Both the position numbers and the translations under genes were made by a program. Of a stretch of 26,963 nucleotides of DNA, positions 1-6,613 are shown piece by piece. Under the pieces are notes generated by a model, which saw only the letters and a list, made by a program, of their open reading frames with translations, was not told the origin of the DNA and did not search any database. The first letter of the stretch is position 1; every line of letters starts with the position of its first letter. The stretch is from CAYYAQ01 sp964469555 (GTDB lineage Bacteria > Planctomycetota > UBA1135 > UBA2386), in the NCBI GenBank assembly GCA_964469555.1, contig CAYYAQ010000066.1, positions 1 through 26,963 on the forward strand, read 5' to 3'.

Positions 1-272
1 CGACCACGACTGCACTGATGTCTGCCGGGCTGTCGAACAAGTGGATCAACAGCACCCCTCTGCCGCTCAAGTTGGATTTCATGGGCATGAAGGGATGCCT
101 CCTTCACCACAGTTTCGACGCTTCGTGGACCTTCCCCGTGACCAGCAGAACCGGCGTGTTTAGCGTGTGGATCCCAAGCAACTCAGTGTATCTGGGGCTC
201 AAGTTCTACTTCCAATCGGCGGTTGGATCCGTCACCTCGAACGGCGGCGCGGTTCTAATCGGGAACACGTAG
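1..272 (+). CDS. C-terminal fragment of a secreted beta-rich protein (5' end outside window)
   Basis: The reading frame is open from the left edge (frame starting at base 3) to a TAG at 270-272, so this is the tail of a longer gene whose start lies outside the window; the ATG at 18 is probably internal. The visible part (about 90 residues) is rich in aromatic and beta-branched residues and ends in a motif resembling 'VYLGLKFYFQSAV...GGAVLIGNT'. I associate this with the C-terminal beta-sandwich modules of secreted planctomycete proteins. The N-terminal part of the kelch protein at 6614-8224 has a similar pattern ('ASLQGVHIHTQLMT'). Family and function are not identified. Its stop is 66 bp from the convergent 3' end of the tmRNA gene, and I see no convincing terminator between them. 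Confidence 0.6.
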   Translation, partial: TTTALMSAGLSNKWINSTPLPLKLDFMGMKGCLLHHSFDASWTFPVTSRTGVFSVWIPSNSVYLGLKFYFQSAVGSVTSNGGAVLIGNT

Positions 273-338
273 CTAGCCTGAACTCGTGAAGTCGGACCAC
301 CACGGGTTTCGGCGGACTCCAGCGGACAAGTAAGAAAG

Positions 339-689
339 TGGTGGAGGCGGGGGGAGTCGAACCCCCGTCCCGTGATACCCCGACGAAAGCGTCTACGTGT
401 GTAGATCGTTATTTGATCTCGACTCACTGCCTCCAACGATCAGGATGCAGCTGGCCCAGCTCGACATTTTTCTCGTCGCGTTGCGGGCCGAGCAGCCGAA
501 CGCGACCAGTCTGCTGGTTTTCATCGCAGGCCCACGCAGACAAGGGACCATTGACGTGACAGCGCTATTAGGCCGCCAGTGGTACTTGCGTATCGGCAAG
601 TAGGTTGTTTCCGGGTTTTTTACGAGGCCACCCGGCCCTCGACACGCAACTCCCGCCGTGACAGCATCCGGTCGATACCAGTCGCCCCC
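339..689 (-). ncRNA. ssrA: transfer-messenger RNA (tmRNA), one-piece
   Basis: tmRNA rescues stalled ribosomes with SmpB and adds a degradation tag to the unfinished protein. The ends form the tRNA-like domain: 5' GGGGGCG (689 to 683) pairs with CGCCTCC, followed by ACCA ending at 339, so the CCA is encoded. The 5' end continues with GACTGGTATCGACCGG and the 3' part has the T-arm GGGGTTCGACTCCCC, both typical of bacterial tmRNA. The length is 351 nt. The tag reading frame ends in Leu-Ala-Ala followed by TAA TAG at 565-570. The layout is the uninterrupted one-piece form, not the permuted two-piece form. smpB lies 3.8 kb upstream on the same strand. Confidence 0.95.
568..597 (-). other. tmRNA tag-peptide reading frame (ADTQVPLAA, stop)
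   Basis: The frame that ends ...LAA-TAA inside tmRNA reads Ala-Asp-Thr-Gln-Val-Pro-Leu-Ala-Ala from a GCC resume codon at 597-595. The resume codon is chosen because TACTT precedes it, placing U at -5 and A at -4 as in the E. coli tmRNA (UAGUC-GCA). With the alanine carried by tmRNA itself the tag would be AADTQVPLAA. The terminal Leu-Ala-Ala is the usual ClpXP degron. The residue before it is Pro rather than the common Ala. The exact resume position is an inference; the stop and the C-terminal residues are certain. Confidence 0.75.
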
Positions 690-704
690 ATGGTCGGGAG
701 GGGT

Positions 705-733
705 GTTATCGGCGATGCCTCACGCCAACACAA
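705..733 (-). promoter_or_regulatory. predicted sigma-70-type promoter of ssrA
   Basis: On the minus strand TTGTGT (733 to 728) is followed after exactly 17 nt by GATAAC (710 to 705), giving 3/6 and 4/6 matches to the -35 and -10 consensus. A start about 7 nt downstream would leave a short leader that RNase P would remove to give the mature 5' end at 689. The -35 box coincides with the T-rich tail of the hairpin at 734-746. The assignment rests on spacing and position only. Confidence 0.5.
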
Positions 734-746
734 GGGGCTAGGCCCC
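728..746 (-). terminator. rho-independent-like terminator after the kinase/phospho-lyase gene
   Basis: Thirteen bases after the TGA at 759, the minus strand reads GGGGC-CTA-GCCCC (746 to 734) followed by TTGTGTT. The stem has five GC pairs and a 3-nt loop, with a short mixed T tract. It would end the upstream transcript just before the ssrA promoter. Confidence 0.45.
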
Positions 747-758
747 CGCAAGCCTTCA

Positions 759-3089
759 TCACGCCTGTCCGCTCCGGGGAGCCACTTCGCCGAGCACCCG
801 CTCGAGCACCGCGAGCAGCAGCTCCGCGTTCGCCATCGAGAAAGGCATCGGCGGCTTGAACTTCAACACGTTGTGCAGCCGACCGTCGGTGCTCAACAGG
901 AACCCCGCGTCCTTCATGCGCTCGACGATCTCGGCCAACTCCTCTGCCGCGGGCTCCTTGGTCTCCCGATCCCGCACCATCTCGATGCCCAGGAACAGTC
1001 CACGACCGCGCACTTCACCGACGATCGGAAACCGCCCCTGCAACTCGCGGAATCCCGCGAGCAGCCGATCCCCCACCTCGCGCGCGTGCGCCTGCAACCC
1101 TTCGTCCTCGATCACGTCGAGCACCGCCAAACCGATCGCGCACGACACCGGGTTGCCGCCGAACGTGTTGAAGTACTCCATCCCGTTGGCGAACGACGCG
1201 GCGATCTCCGGCGTCGTGATCACCGCCGCCATCGGGTGACCGTTCCCGATCGGCTTGCCCAGGGTCACGATGTCCGGCACCACGCCCTGGGTTTCGAACG
1301 CCCACATGTGCGAGCCGACGCGACCGAACCCGACCTGCACTTCGTCGACGATGCACAACGCGCCCACGGCTCTGGCATGAGCGAATGCTGCATCGAGATA
1401 GCCCGCGGGGTACTCCACCTGCCCACCGCACCCGGCCATCGACTCCACGAGGAACGCCGCGGCGCCGGCGCCACCATCCGCGGCTCGTTGCAGCGCATCC
1501 CGCACGGATTCCGCGAAGCCCGCGCCGTCTCGATCGCCACAGCGATACGCGTCGGGCAGGTCGGCGACGTGCACGTGGGCCGGTCGGCCCTGACCACCGG
1601 GCCCGGCGTGCTTGTACGGACTGAGGTCCACCAATGTCGAGGTGTTGCCGTGGTACGCCACGTTCACCACCACCATGTCTTGCCGCCCGGTGTGTGCGCG
1701 GGCGAGGCGAACCGCGAGCTCGTTTGCCTCACTCCCGGAACAGACGAAGTAGCACACGCTCAACGGATCCGGCAACAGACCCGCGAGCCGTTCGGCGTAG
1801 GTCACGACGTTGTCGTGCAGGTAGCGGGTGTTGGTGTTGAGCTTCGCGATCTGCTCCTGCGCGGCGCCCACGACACGGGGATGGCAGTGACCGACATGGC
1901 AGACGTTGTTCACGCAATCGACGTAGCCACGCCCGTGATCGTCGAACAGGTACTGGCCTTCGCCCCGCACGATCTTCAGCGCGTCGCGGTAGGACACGCT
2001 GAGCGAGGGCCCCAGCGAGCGCTCCCTTCGCGCGAGGATCTCGTCACGGTCCGGTTCGTTCTCCGCCTTGGTCTCGAAGCCGCACGCCCGACGAAACCGC
2101 TCCAGCACGGCGCCGGGGTCGACGGCGTGCAGCCGCTTTAGCGCCGCAAACACCGGCACCTGGCTGACCACGATGTACTCGTTCTCCGGGCGCGACGCGA
2201 TGTCCTCCCGCGCCAGGACCGCGCTGACACACATCCGCATGCACACCGACGGGAAGAGGACGGCCAGATCTTCCTCCGTCAGGGGGAACTCGGCGTGGTA
2301 TCCACGGACCAGTTCGCAGAGCACTTCGATCGGCTCGTCCGCCTCGAAGATGGCATACGCACCGGCGATCGCCACGTTGAACACCGTGCAGGTGCGTACC
2401 GTGTCGCCAAAATCCACGAGCCCCGACACCGCGCCGTCCGCGACCAACACGTTGTAGTCGTTGGCGTCGTTGTGGGTCACGCTCCGACGAAGCCGCGGCA
2501 TGCGCGGTTCCACGCAGGCATGAAACTGCGCGATGAAATGCTCGATCGCTGCCCGCACCTCCCGGTCCTCGATCACCGGCGTGCGCGACGCGAGGAACGA
2601 CGCCTGCGCAAGATCCCAACGCAGTTCACGGTCCATCGCTGGGTGTTCGAATCCTTCGAGCGCCACGTCCGACCGCCCGATCGTCTTGCCGAGATCCCGG
2701 ACCAACGCCAACCCGTAGGGCCGCTCGCTCGCCATCACGTCGCCGGGCATGAGCGTGATCACGCGCATGAAGCGCCGCCGACCTGCCGGATCTTCGATCT
2801 CCACGACGTCTCGACCGTCAACGCTACGCAGAACCTCGGGGCACGCATCGAGCTTCGCGCGAACGCACCGCATCACCGCATTCTCGAACTCGAGGTGCTC
2901 CCGCGGTTCATCCGCGTGCGCGATCTTCACGACCCAGGCGGCATCCGCGCCCATCAGCCGGAAGTTCTGGTCCGCGTAGCTCGGCAGCGCAAACACGGAC
3001 CCTTCCAACCCGAAGTGCTGCCGCGCGAGCGCCGCAGCCTGGTCCAAGGGGAACACACCCTGCGCGCCGGCATCCGGGGGGACACTCAT
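759..3089 (-). CDS. fusion of an APH-family kinase and a class-III PLP aminotransferase/phospho-lyase
   Basis: This 776-residue protein has two enzymes in one chain. Residues ~1-340 are an aminoglycoside-phosphotransferase/choline-kinase fold: ATP-site lysine in VVKI (K55), catalytic loop HNDANDYN (206-213, D208) and the metal motif DFGD (226-229). Residues ~350-776 are a class-III PLP enzyme: SGSEANE (451-457), DEVQVGFGR (582-590) and the PLP lysine in TLGKPIGNGHP (K612). The second half most resembles the ethanolamine-phosphate / 5-phosphohydroxylysine phospho-lyase branch (human ETNPPL/PHYKPL). The natural inference is that the kinase phosphorylates an amino alcohol or hydroxylysine and the lyase then eliminates phosphate; the substrate cannot be read from the sequence. 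ATG lies 6 nt after the stop of the upstream secreted-protein gene, so the two are probably co-transcribed. All catalytic motifs look intact. Confidence 0.85.
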   Translation of the reverse strand: MSVPPDAGAQGVFPLDQAAALARQHFGLEGSVFALPSYADQNFRLMGADAAWVVKIAHADEPREHLEFENAVMRCVRAKLDACPEVLRSVDGRDVVEIEDPAGRRRFMRVITLMPGDVMASERPYGLALVRDLGKTIGRSDVALEGFEHPAMDRELRWDLAQASFLASRTPVIEDREVRAAIEHFIAQFHACVEPRMPRLRRSVTHNDANDYNVLVADGAVSGLVDFGDTVRTCTVFNVAIAGAYAIFEADEPIEVLCELVRGYHAEFPLTEEDLAVLFPSVCMRMCVSAVLAREDIASRPENEYIVVSQVPVFAALKRLHAVDPGAVLERFRRACGFETKAENEPDRDEILARRERSLGPSLSVSYRDALKIVRGEGQYLFDDHGRGYVDCVNNVCHVGHCHPRVVGAAQEQIAKLNTNTRYLHDNVVTYAERLAGLLPDPLSVCYFVCSGSEANELAVRLARAHTGRQDMVVVNVAYHGNTSTLVDLSPYKHAGPGGQGRPAHVHVADLPDAYRCGDRDGAGFAESVRDALQRAADGGAGAAAFLVESMAGCGGQVEYPAGYLDAAFAHARAVGALCIVDEVQVGFGRVGSHMWAFETQGVVPDIVTLGKPIGNGHPMAAVITTPEIAASFANGMEYFNTFGGNPVSCAIGLAVLDVIEDEGLQAHAREVGDRLLAGFRELQGRFPIVGEVRGRGLFLGIEMVRDRETKEPAAEELAEIVERMKDAGFLLSTDGRLHNVLKFKPPMPFSMANAELLLAVLERVLGEVAPRSGQA

Positions 3090-3095
3090 CGCGAG

Positions 3096-4478
3096 CTACA
3101 ACCGCGTCCGGACATGCGTTCCGGTCTTGTCCCAACGGATCGTGACAGCCATCCGATTGCGAAAGAGAGCCCGGCCGAGCTTGTTCGAGACGCGGTAGCC
3201 CGCCATGTAGGCAGCGTTTCCCTTCAAGGCATCGAGCGCGGATTCCTGCGCATCCTGGAACGCCTTGATCATGCTCTGGCCAGTCAGCAGCTTGACCGGC
3301 GCCGCGATCCCTCCGAAGGGATCCTCTTGACCCGGCTGGGGTTTCGGAGCCTTGGCCGGGCCCGTGGCCACATGCACCCGCACCAGGTCGCCCTCTCTCC
3401 CGATCCCCACGCTCATGCCTTCCATCTTCATCTCGGGACCGAGTTCCAGCGCCTTGAACGCCGCGTCGACGTCCTTCCCGCTCTCCTTGTCGATTCGAAC
3501 CAAGATGACCGTCCCGCCCTTCGAGTGGTAGTGGACCGTAAGCTCGCCGGTCCAGGCATCGAGCAGCGTCCCGAGAGCTTCGAGCTTCTTCTCGTCCAGT
3601 CCGCCCGGGATCATGGCCAGATACGGCTCCAACGTCCGCGAGACGGACGGCCCGAGGTTGACGTGCAAAGACATGTCCGGCGAGAACGGCGGCGCTTTCA
3701 GCTCTCGCGCATCGCCAGCGTCGTTGGGCAGGATCCCGCCGATCATCCCCTGGCCGACCCGCAACCCGTAGTGCTGGTCGATGATCGTCTTGCCGTCCTC
3801 GACCTTGATGCCCATCGCAACCACCAGCCCTTTTGGACCGACCAAGCCCATCAAGTTCGCGACCTGCGGTTCATCCTTGACGAACGGGGCGCCGCGGACG
3901 AGCGCGTACGCGATGTGATTCTCGACCTTCGCCAGCAGTCGCTGCTCGATCTTGTTCAGCTTGGTCTCCACGCGGTGGTGAAACCAAGGGCTCTTCGCGG
4001 GTTCTGAACCGAACAACTCGCCCAGCAGACAGGTGAACCGCCCGTTCTCTGCAGGCAGCGACCGCGCCGCCGTTCGACCGTTGACCCACGCGTCGGTCAT
4101 GCCGGCGACCGGTCGATGTTCCTGATTGTTGACCTTCTTGCTCATCGCCTCGAGGTCGAGCGGCTTCGCTGTCTCCAGCTCGACGAACACCGTCCCTTCC
4201 GAGGGGTGTCGAAACACCCGCGCATGGATCGGCAGATGGCTCGCGTCGAGCCAGTCCGACGCGAGTCCGGCCTCCTCGAAGAACGCCGTCATCTCGCTCT
4301 GCACCACGTTCTGGAACTCCCCGAACTCGCTCGTCGCCTGGATCCCGACCAACGCCACGAGCTGGGGTTTGGGCTCATTGCGAGGCGGAATCGTCAGCGG
4401 ACCCTCGTCCGCAGAGCACTGCGGGACGGTGAGGAACAGGGCGAAAAGCAGCGAACGGCGACGGATCGGGCAGCGCAA
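3096..4478 (-). CDS. secreted protein of unknown function
   Basis: The product is 460 residues with a positively charged N-terminus (MRCPIRRR), a hydrophobic stretch LLFALFLTV and a likely signal-peptidase site near CSA-DE, so it is probably exported. I do not recognise a family. The remainder is soluble-looking, with mixed alpha/beta character, no transmembrane segment after the signal and a Pro-rich loop around 'KAPKPQPGQEDPFGG'. The start is TTG, chosen because AAGGAG (4492 to 4487) sits 8 nt upstream, one of the few clear Shine-Dalgarno sites in the window. It follows smpB by 55 nt and precedes the kinase/lyase fusion by 6 nt, suggesting one transcript. A relation to trans-translation is not supported by anything in the protein itself. 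Confidence 0.75.
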   Translation of the reverse strand: MRCPIRRRSLLFALFLTVPQCSADEGPLTIPPRNEPKPQLVALVGIQATSEFGEFQNVVQSEMTAFFEEAGLASDWLDASHLPIHARVFRHPSEGTVFVELETAKPLDLEAMSKKVNNQEHRPVAGMTDAWVNGRTAARSLPAENGRFTCLLGELFGSEPAKSPWFHHRVETKLNKIEQRLLAKVENHIAYALVRGAPFVKDEPQVANLMGLVGPKGLVVAMGIKVEDGKTIIDQHYGLRVGQGMIGGILPNDAGDARELKAPPFSPDMSLHVNLGPSVSRTLEPYLAMIPGGLDEKKLEALGTLLDAWTGELTVHYHSKGGTVILVRIDKESGKDVDAAFKALELGPEMKMEGMSVGIGREGDLVRVHVATGPAKAPKPQPGQEDPFGGIAAPVKLLTGQSMIKAFQDAQESALDALKGNAAYMAGYRVSNKLGRALFRNRMAVTIRWDKTGTHVRTRL

Positions 4479-4486
4479 GGCGAGAA

Positions 4487-4492
4487 CTCCTT
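4487..4492 (-). promoter_or_regulatory. Shine-Dalgarno site fixing a TTG start
   Basis: AAGGAG lies 8 nt upstream of the TTG at 4478. It supports the rare start codon over any internal ATG. Confidence 0.6.
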
Positions 4493-4533
4493 CGGGTGAG
4501 GGGCCGAAAGTCTAGCCCGCGGTATCGCGCCTG

Positions 4534-5022
4534 TCACCGCATGCGCTTCATCTCCCGGTCGGCGTCCTTCTTCTTCAGATCCTGGCGCTTGTCGTGGAGT
4601 TTCTTGCCGCGGCAGAGCCCTAGGCGGATCTTGGCGATGCCGCGCTCGTTGAAGAAGACTTCGAGAGGAACCAGCGTGAGACCCTTCTGGTTGACCTTCG
4701 CTTTGAGCTTCCGGATCTCCGCCCTGTGCAACAAGAGCTTGCGCCGCCGGGTCGGCTCGTGGTTGCCGGAGCTCGCATGGGAGTAGGCGTCGATATGGGC
4801 GCCGACGAGAAACGCGTCGTTGTCGTAGATCCGTCCGAACGCTTCGTCCAGGCTGATGCGTCCCTCCCGCAGGACCTTGACCTCCGTCCCGCGCAGAACC
4901 ATCCCAGCCTCGAACTCGTCGAGGATCTCGAACAGGTGGCGAGCCTTCTTGTTGTCCACGACGGTGCGGCGCAGCACGCTGGGCTTCGCTGGCTGTTGGG
5001 CTGATTTGCGCTTTTGGGCCAT
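4534..5022 (-). CDS. smpB: SsrA-binding protein SmpB
   Basis: SmpB binds the tRNA-like end of tmRNA and brings it to stalled ribosomes. The 162-residue product has the family hallmarks: NKKARHLFEI near the N-terminus, GTEVKVLREGR, the conserved FGRIYDNDAFLVGAHI region, then HEPTRRRKLLLHRAEI and GLCRGKKLHDKR, followed by a Lys/Arg-rich tail (KKKDADREMKRMR) that in the family inserts into the empty mRNA channel. The length is typical (about 150-165). The start is ATG at 5022 (MAQKRK); the frame extends upstream into the N gap but without SmpB-like sequence. A basic extension of about 20 residues precedes the beta-barrel. Its partner ssrA lies downstream on the same strand, separated by two genes. 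Confidence 0.96.
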   Translation of the reverse strand: MAQKRKSAQQPAKPSVLRRTVVDNKKARHLFEILDEFEAGMVLRGTEVKVLREGRISLDEAFGRIYDNDAFLVGAHIDAYSHASSGNHEPTRRRKLLLHRAEIRKLKAKVNQKGLTLVPLEVFFNERGIAKIRLGLCRGKKLHDKRQDLKKKDADREMKRMR

Positions 5023-5068
5023 CGGGAGGAACGTTAGGCCGCGTTCCACGCGCCCGCGACGACGGCAC

Positions 5069-5078
5069 NNNNNNNNNN
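5069..5078. other. assembly gap (10 N)
   Basis: A run of ten Ns lies between the divergent smpB and tRNA-Leu genes. Ten is probably a placeholder, so the true distance and any regulatory sequence here are unknown. Confidence 0.95.
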
Positions 5079-5110
5079 CGAAAAAGCTGCCGCAAAGTCC
5101 CTCGTCTGCC

Positions 5111-5139
5111 TTGTCTGCGCACCGACAACTCCCTAGCTT
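5111..5139 (+). promoter_or_regulatory. predicted promoter of tRNA-Leu
   Basis: TTGTCT (5111-5116) and TAGCTT (5134-5139) are separated by 17 nt, matching 4/6 and 3/6 consensus bases. Transcription would start near 5146, about 10 nt before the mature tRNA. Confidence 0.4.
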
Positions 5140-5155
5140 CTCGCGCCCGACCCAC

Positions 5156-5244
<89 letters not shown>

Positions 5245-5246
5245 AT

Positions 5247-5283
5247 ACGGCCCCTGCAGTCACACGACGGCGGGGGCCGTTTC
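5247..5283 (+). terminator. hairpin terminator after tRNA-Leu
   Basis: ACGGCCCC (5247-5254) is the exact complement of GGGGCCGT (5273-5280), followed by TTTC. It begins 3 nt after the tRNA CCA and ends 16 nt before the dus start, so it probably separates tRNA from mRNA transcription or acts as the dus leader stem. Confidence 0.55.
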
Positions 5284-5298
5284 ACTTACCCTGACACC

Positions 5299-6468
5299 GT
5301 GCGCAGCGAACTAAACCGCGACACGCCCCTCGCCGCACCAGGCGAGTTTCGGCCCCTTCGATTCGGCGAGAACCTCGTCGTGGATCCACCGGTCGTGCTC
5401 GCACCGATGGCCGGTGTCACGAACGCGCCCTACCGCACGCTCTGCCGCGAGCTGTCCGAAGGTCGCTGCCTCTACGTCAGCGAGATGATCACCGCAGCCA
5501 GCTTCGCGATGGGCCACGAACGGACGCGGCGGATGGCGAGTTTTGGTCCTGACGAGGACGTCAAGAGCATCCAGCTCTACGGCACCCATCCCGACTCGCT
5601 CGCCGCCGCCACGAAGATCCTGGTCGGCGACTGGGGCGTCGACCACATCGACATCAACCTCGGCTGCCCGGTACGCAAGGTCACCTCCGCCGGGGGCGGC
5701 AGCGCGATTCCGGTCCGTCCTCGCCTGATGGCCAAGCTCGTCTCCGCCGTCGTCGAGAACGCCGCGGCCGTGCCGGTGACCGTCAAGTTCCGCAAGGGCA
5801 TCGACGACGACGTGCTCACCTTCCTCGACGCCGGTCGCGTCGCGGAGGACGTCGGCTGTTCCGCCGTGGCCCTTCACGCGCGGACCGCCGCCGAGTTCTA
5901 CTCGGGTAAAGCCGACTGGGCGGCCATCGGAGAACTGAAGCTCGCGCTCTCCATCCCGGTGCTCGGCAACGGCGACATCTTCGAAGCACTGGATGCCCTC
6001 CGCATGATGCGACAGACGGGCTGTGACGGGGTCGTCGTCGGCCGCGCATGCCTCGGTCGACCGTGGCTCTTTCGCGAGCTCGTCGACGTGTTCGAGGGCC
6101 GCGAACCGCCCGCGCCACCAAGCCTCGGCGAGGTGGCGACCATCGCGAAGCGACACGCCGACCTGATGGTCGACTTCTTCGGCGAACGCGCGGGCATGCT
6201 CGAGATGCGCAAGTTCCTGGGGTGGTACACCAAGAGCTTTCACGGCATGAGCCAGGCTCGCGCCCGACTCCAACTCGTCGCCACCCGCGCCCAGCTCGAC
6301 GAGTTGCTCGACGAACTTCCGGCCGACCTGCCATACCCCGAGGGCGGACTGCGCGCGAAGCGCGCCAAGTCCGGCAGCAGGCAGAAGGTCGCCCTCCCAG
6401 ACGGCTACCTCGACGACCGTCCCCCGTTCCCCGATCCCATCGGTGGAGCAGGCATCAGCGGCGGGTAG
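5299..6468 (+). CDS. dusB: tRNA-dihydrouridine synthase (Dus family, DusB-like)
   Basis: This flavoprotein reduces specific uridines of tRNA to dihydrouridine. The 389-residue product carries the FMN-barrel signature VVLAPMAGVTNAPYRTL, the SIQLYGTHPDSLAAA segment, the catalytic-Cys motif INLGCPVRKVTSAGGGSA (C123), the phosphate-binding region IPVLGNGDIF and CDGVVVGRACLGRPWLF, all as in DusB. The start is the GTG at 5299 (VRSELNRD). The frame is open back to an ATG at 5215, but that lies inside the tRNA gene and would translate it. A C-terminal tail of about 50 residues rich in Lys/Arg then Pro/Gly extends past the usual helical domain. Neighbouring tRNA-Leu is a possible substrate but shared regulation is not shown. 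The assignment to DusB rather than another Dus subfamily is moderately certain. Confidence 0.9.
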   Translation: MRSELNRDTPLAAPGEFRPLRFGENLVVDPPVVLAPMAGVTNAPYRTLCRELSEGRCLYVSEMITAASFAMGHERTRRMASFGPDEDVKSIQLYGTHPDSLAAATKILVGDWGVDHIDINLGCPVRKVTSAGGGSAIPVRPRLMAKLVSAVVENAAAVPVTVKFRKGIDDDVLTFLDAGRVAEDVGCSAVALHARTAAEFYSGKADWAAIGELKLALSIPVLGNGDIFEALDALRMMRQTGCDGVVVGRACLGRPWLFRELVDVFEGREPPAPPSLGEVATIAKRHADLMVDFFGERAGMLEMRKFLGWYTKSFHGMSQARARLQLVATRAQLDELLDELPADLPYPEGGLRAKRAKSGSRQKVALPDGYLDDRPPFPDPIGGAGISGG

Positions 6469-6532
6469 ATCGACGGTACAAACTCTTTTGCCTCGATCAC
6501 GGTCAGGGACTGTGCTCAGCGGCTTCCTGGGG

Positions 6533-6538
6533 GATAAT
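6533..6538 (+). promoter_or_regulatory. possible -10 box upstream of the kelch gene
   Basis: GATAAT matches 5/6 of the -10 consensus and stands in the 145-bp gap before the kelch gene. The -35 region at 17 nt (CTGTGC) is poor, so this is only a candidate. Confidence 0.3.
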
Positions 6539-6613
6539 TCAGGCGTCCGGTATCGCCCTGCCTCGGGGCCGAACCCTACTGATCTTGATCAACCTCGTCA
6601 GGAATCCACAACC

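Noticed and set aside
397..603. Small ORFs on both strands within 338-603
   Set aside because: They lie inside the tmRNA gene; only the short tag frame is meaningful.
579..2141. 520-codon open frame on the plus strand over the kinase/lyase gene
   Set aside because: His/Arg-rich shadow of the real minus-strand gene, which has complete kinase and PLP motifs. The same applies to the long plus-strand frames at 2295-4007 and 12039-13469, the plus frame at 10126-11382, and the minus frames at 8946-10193 and 23917-25101.
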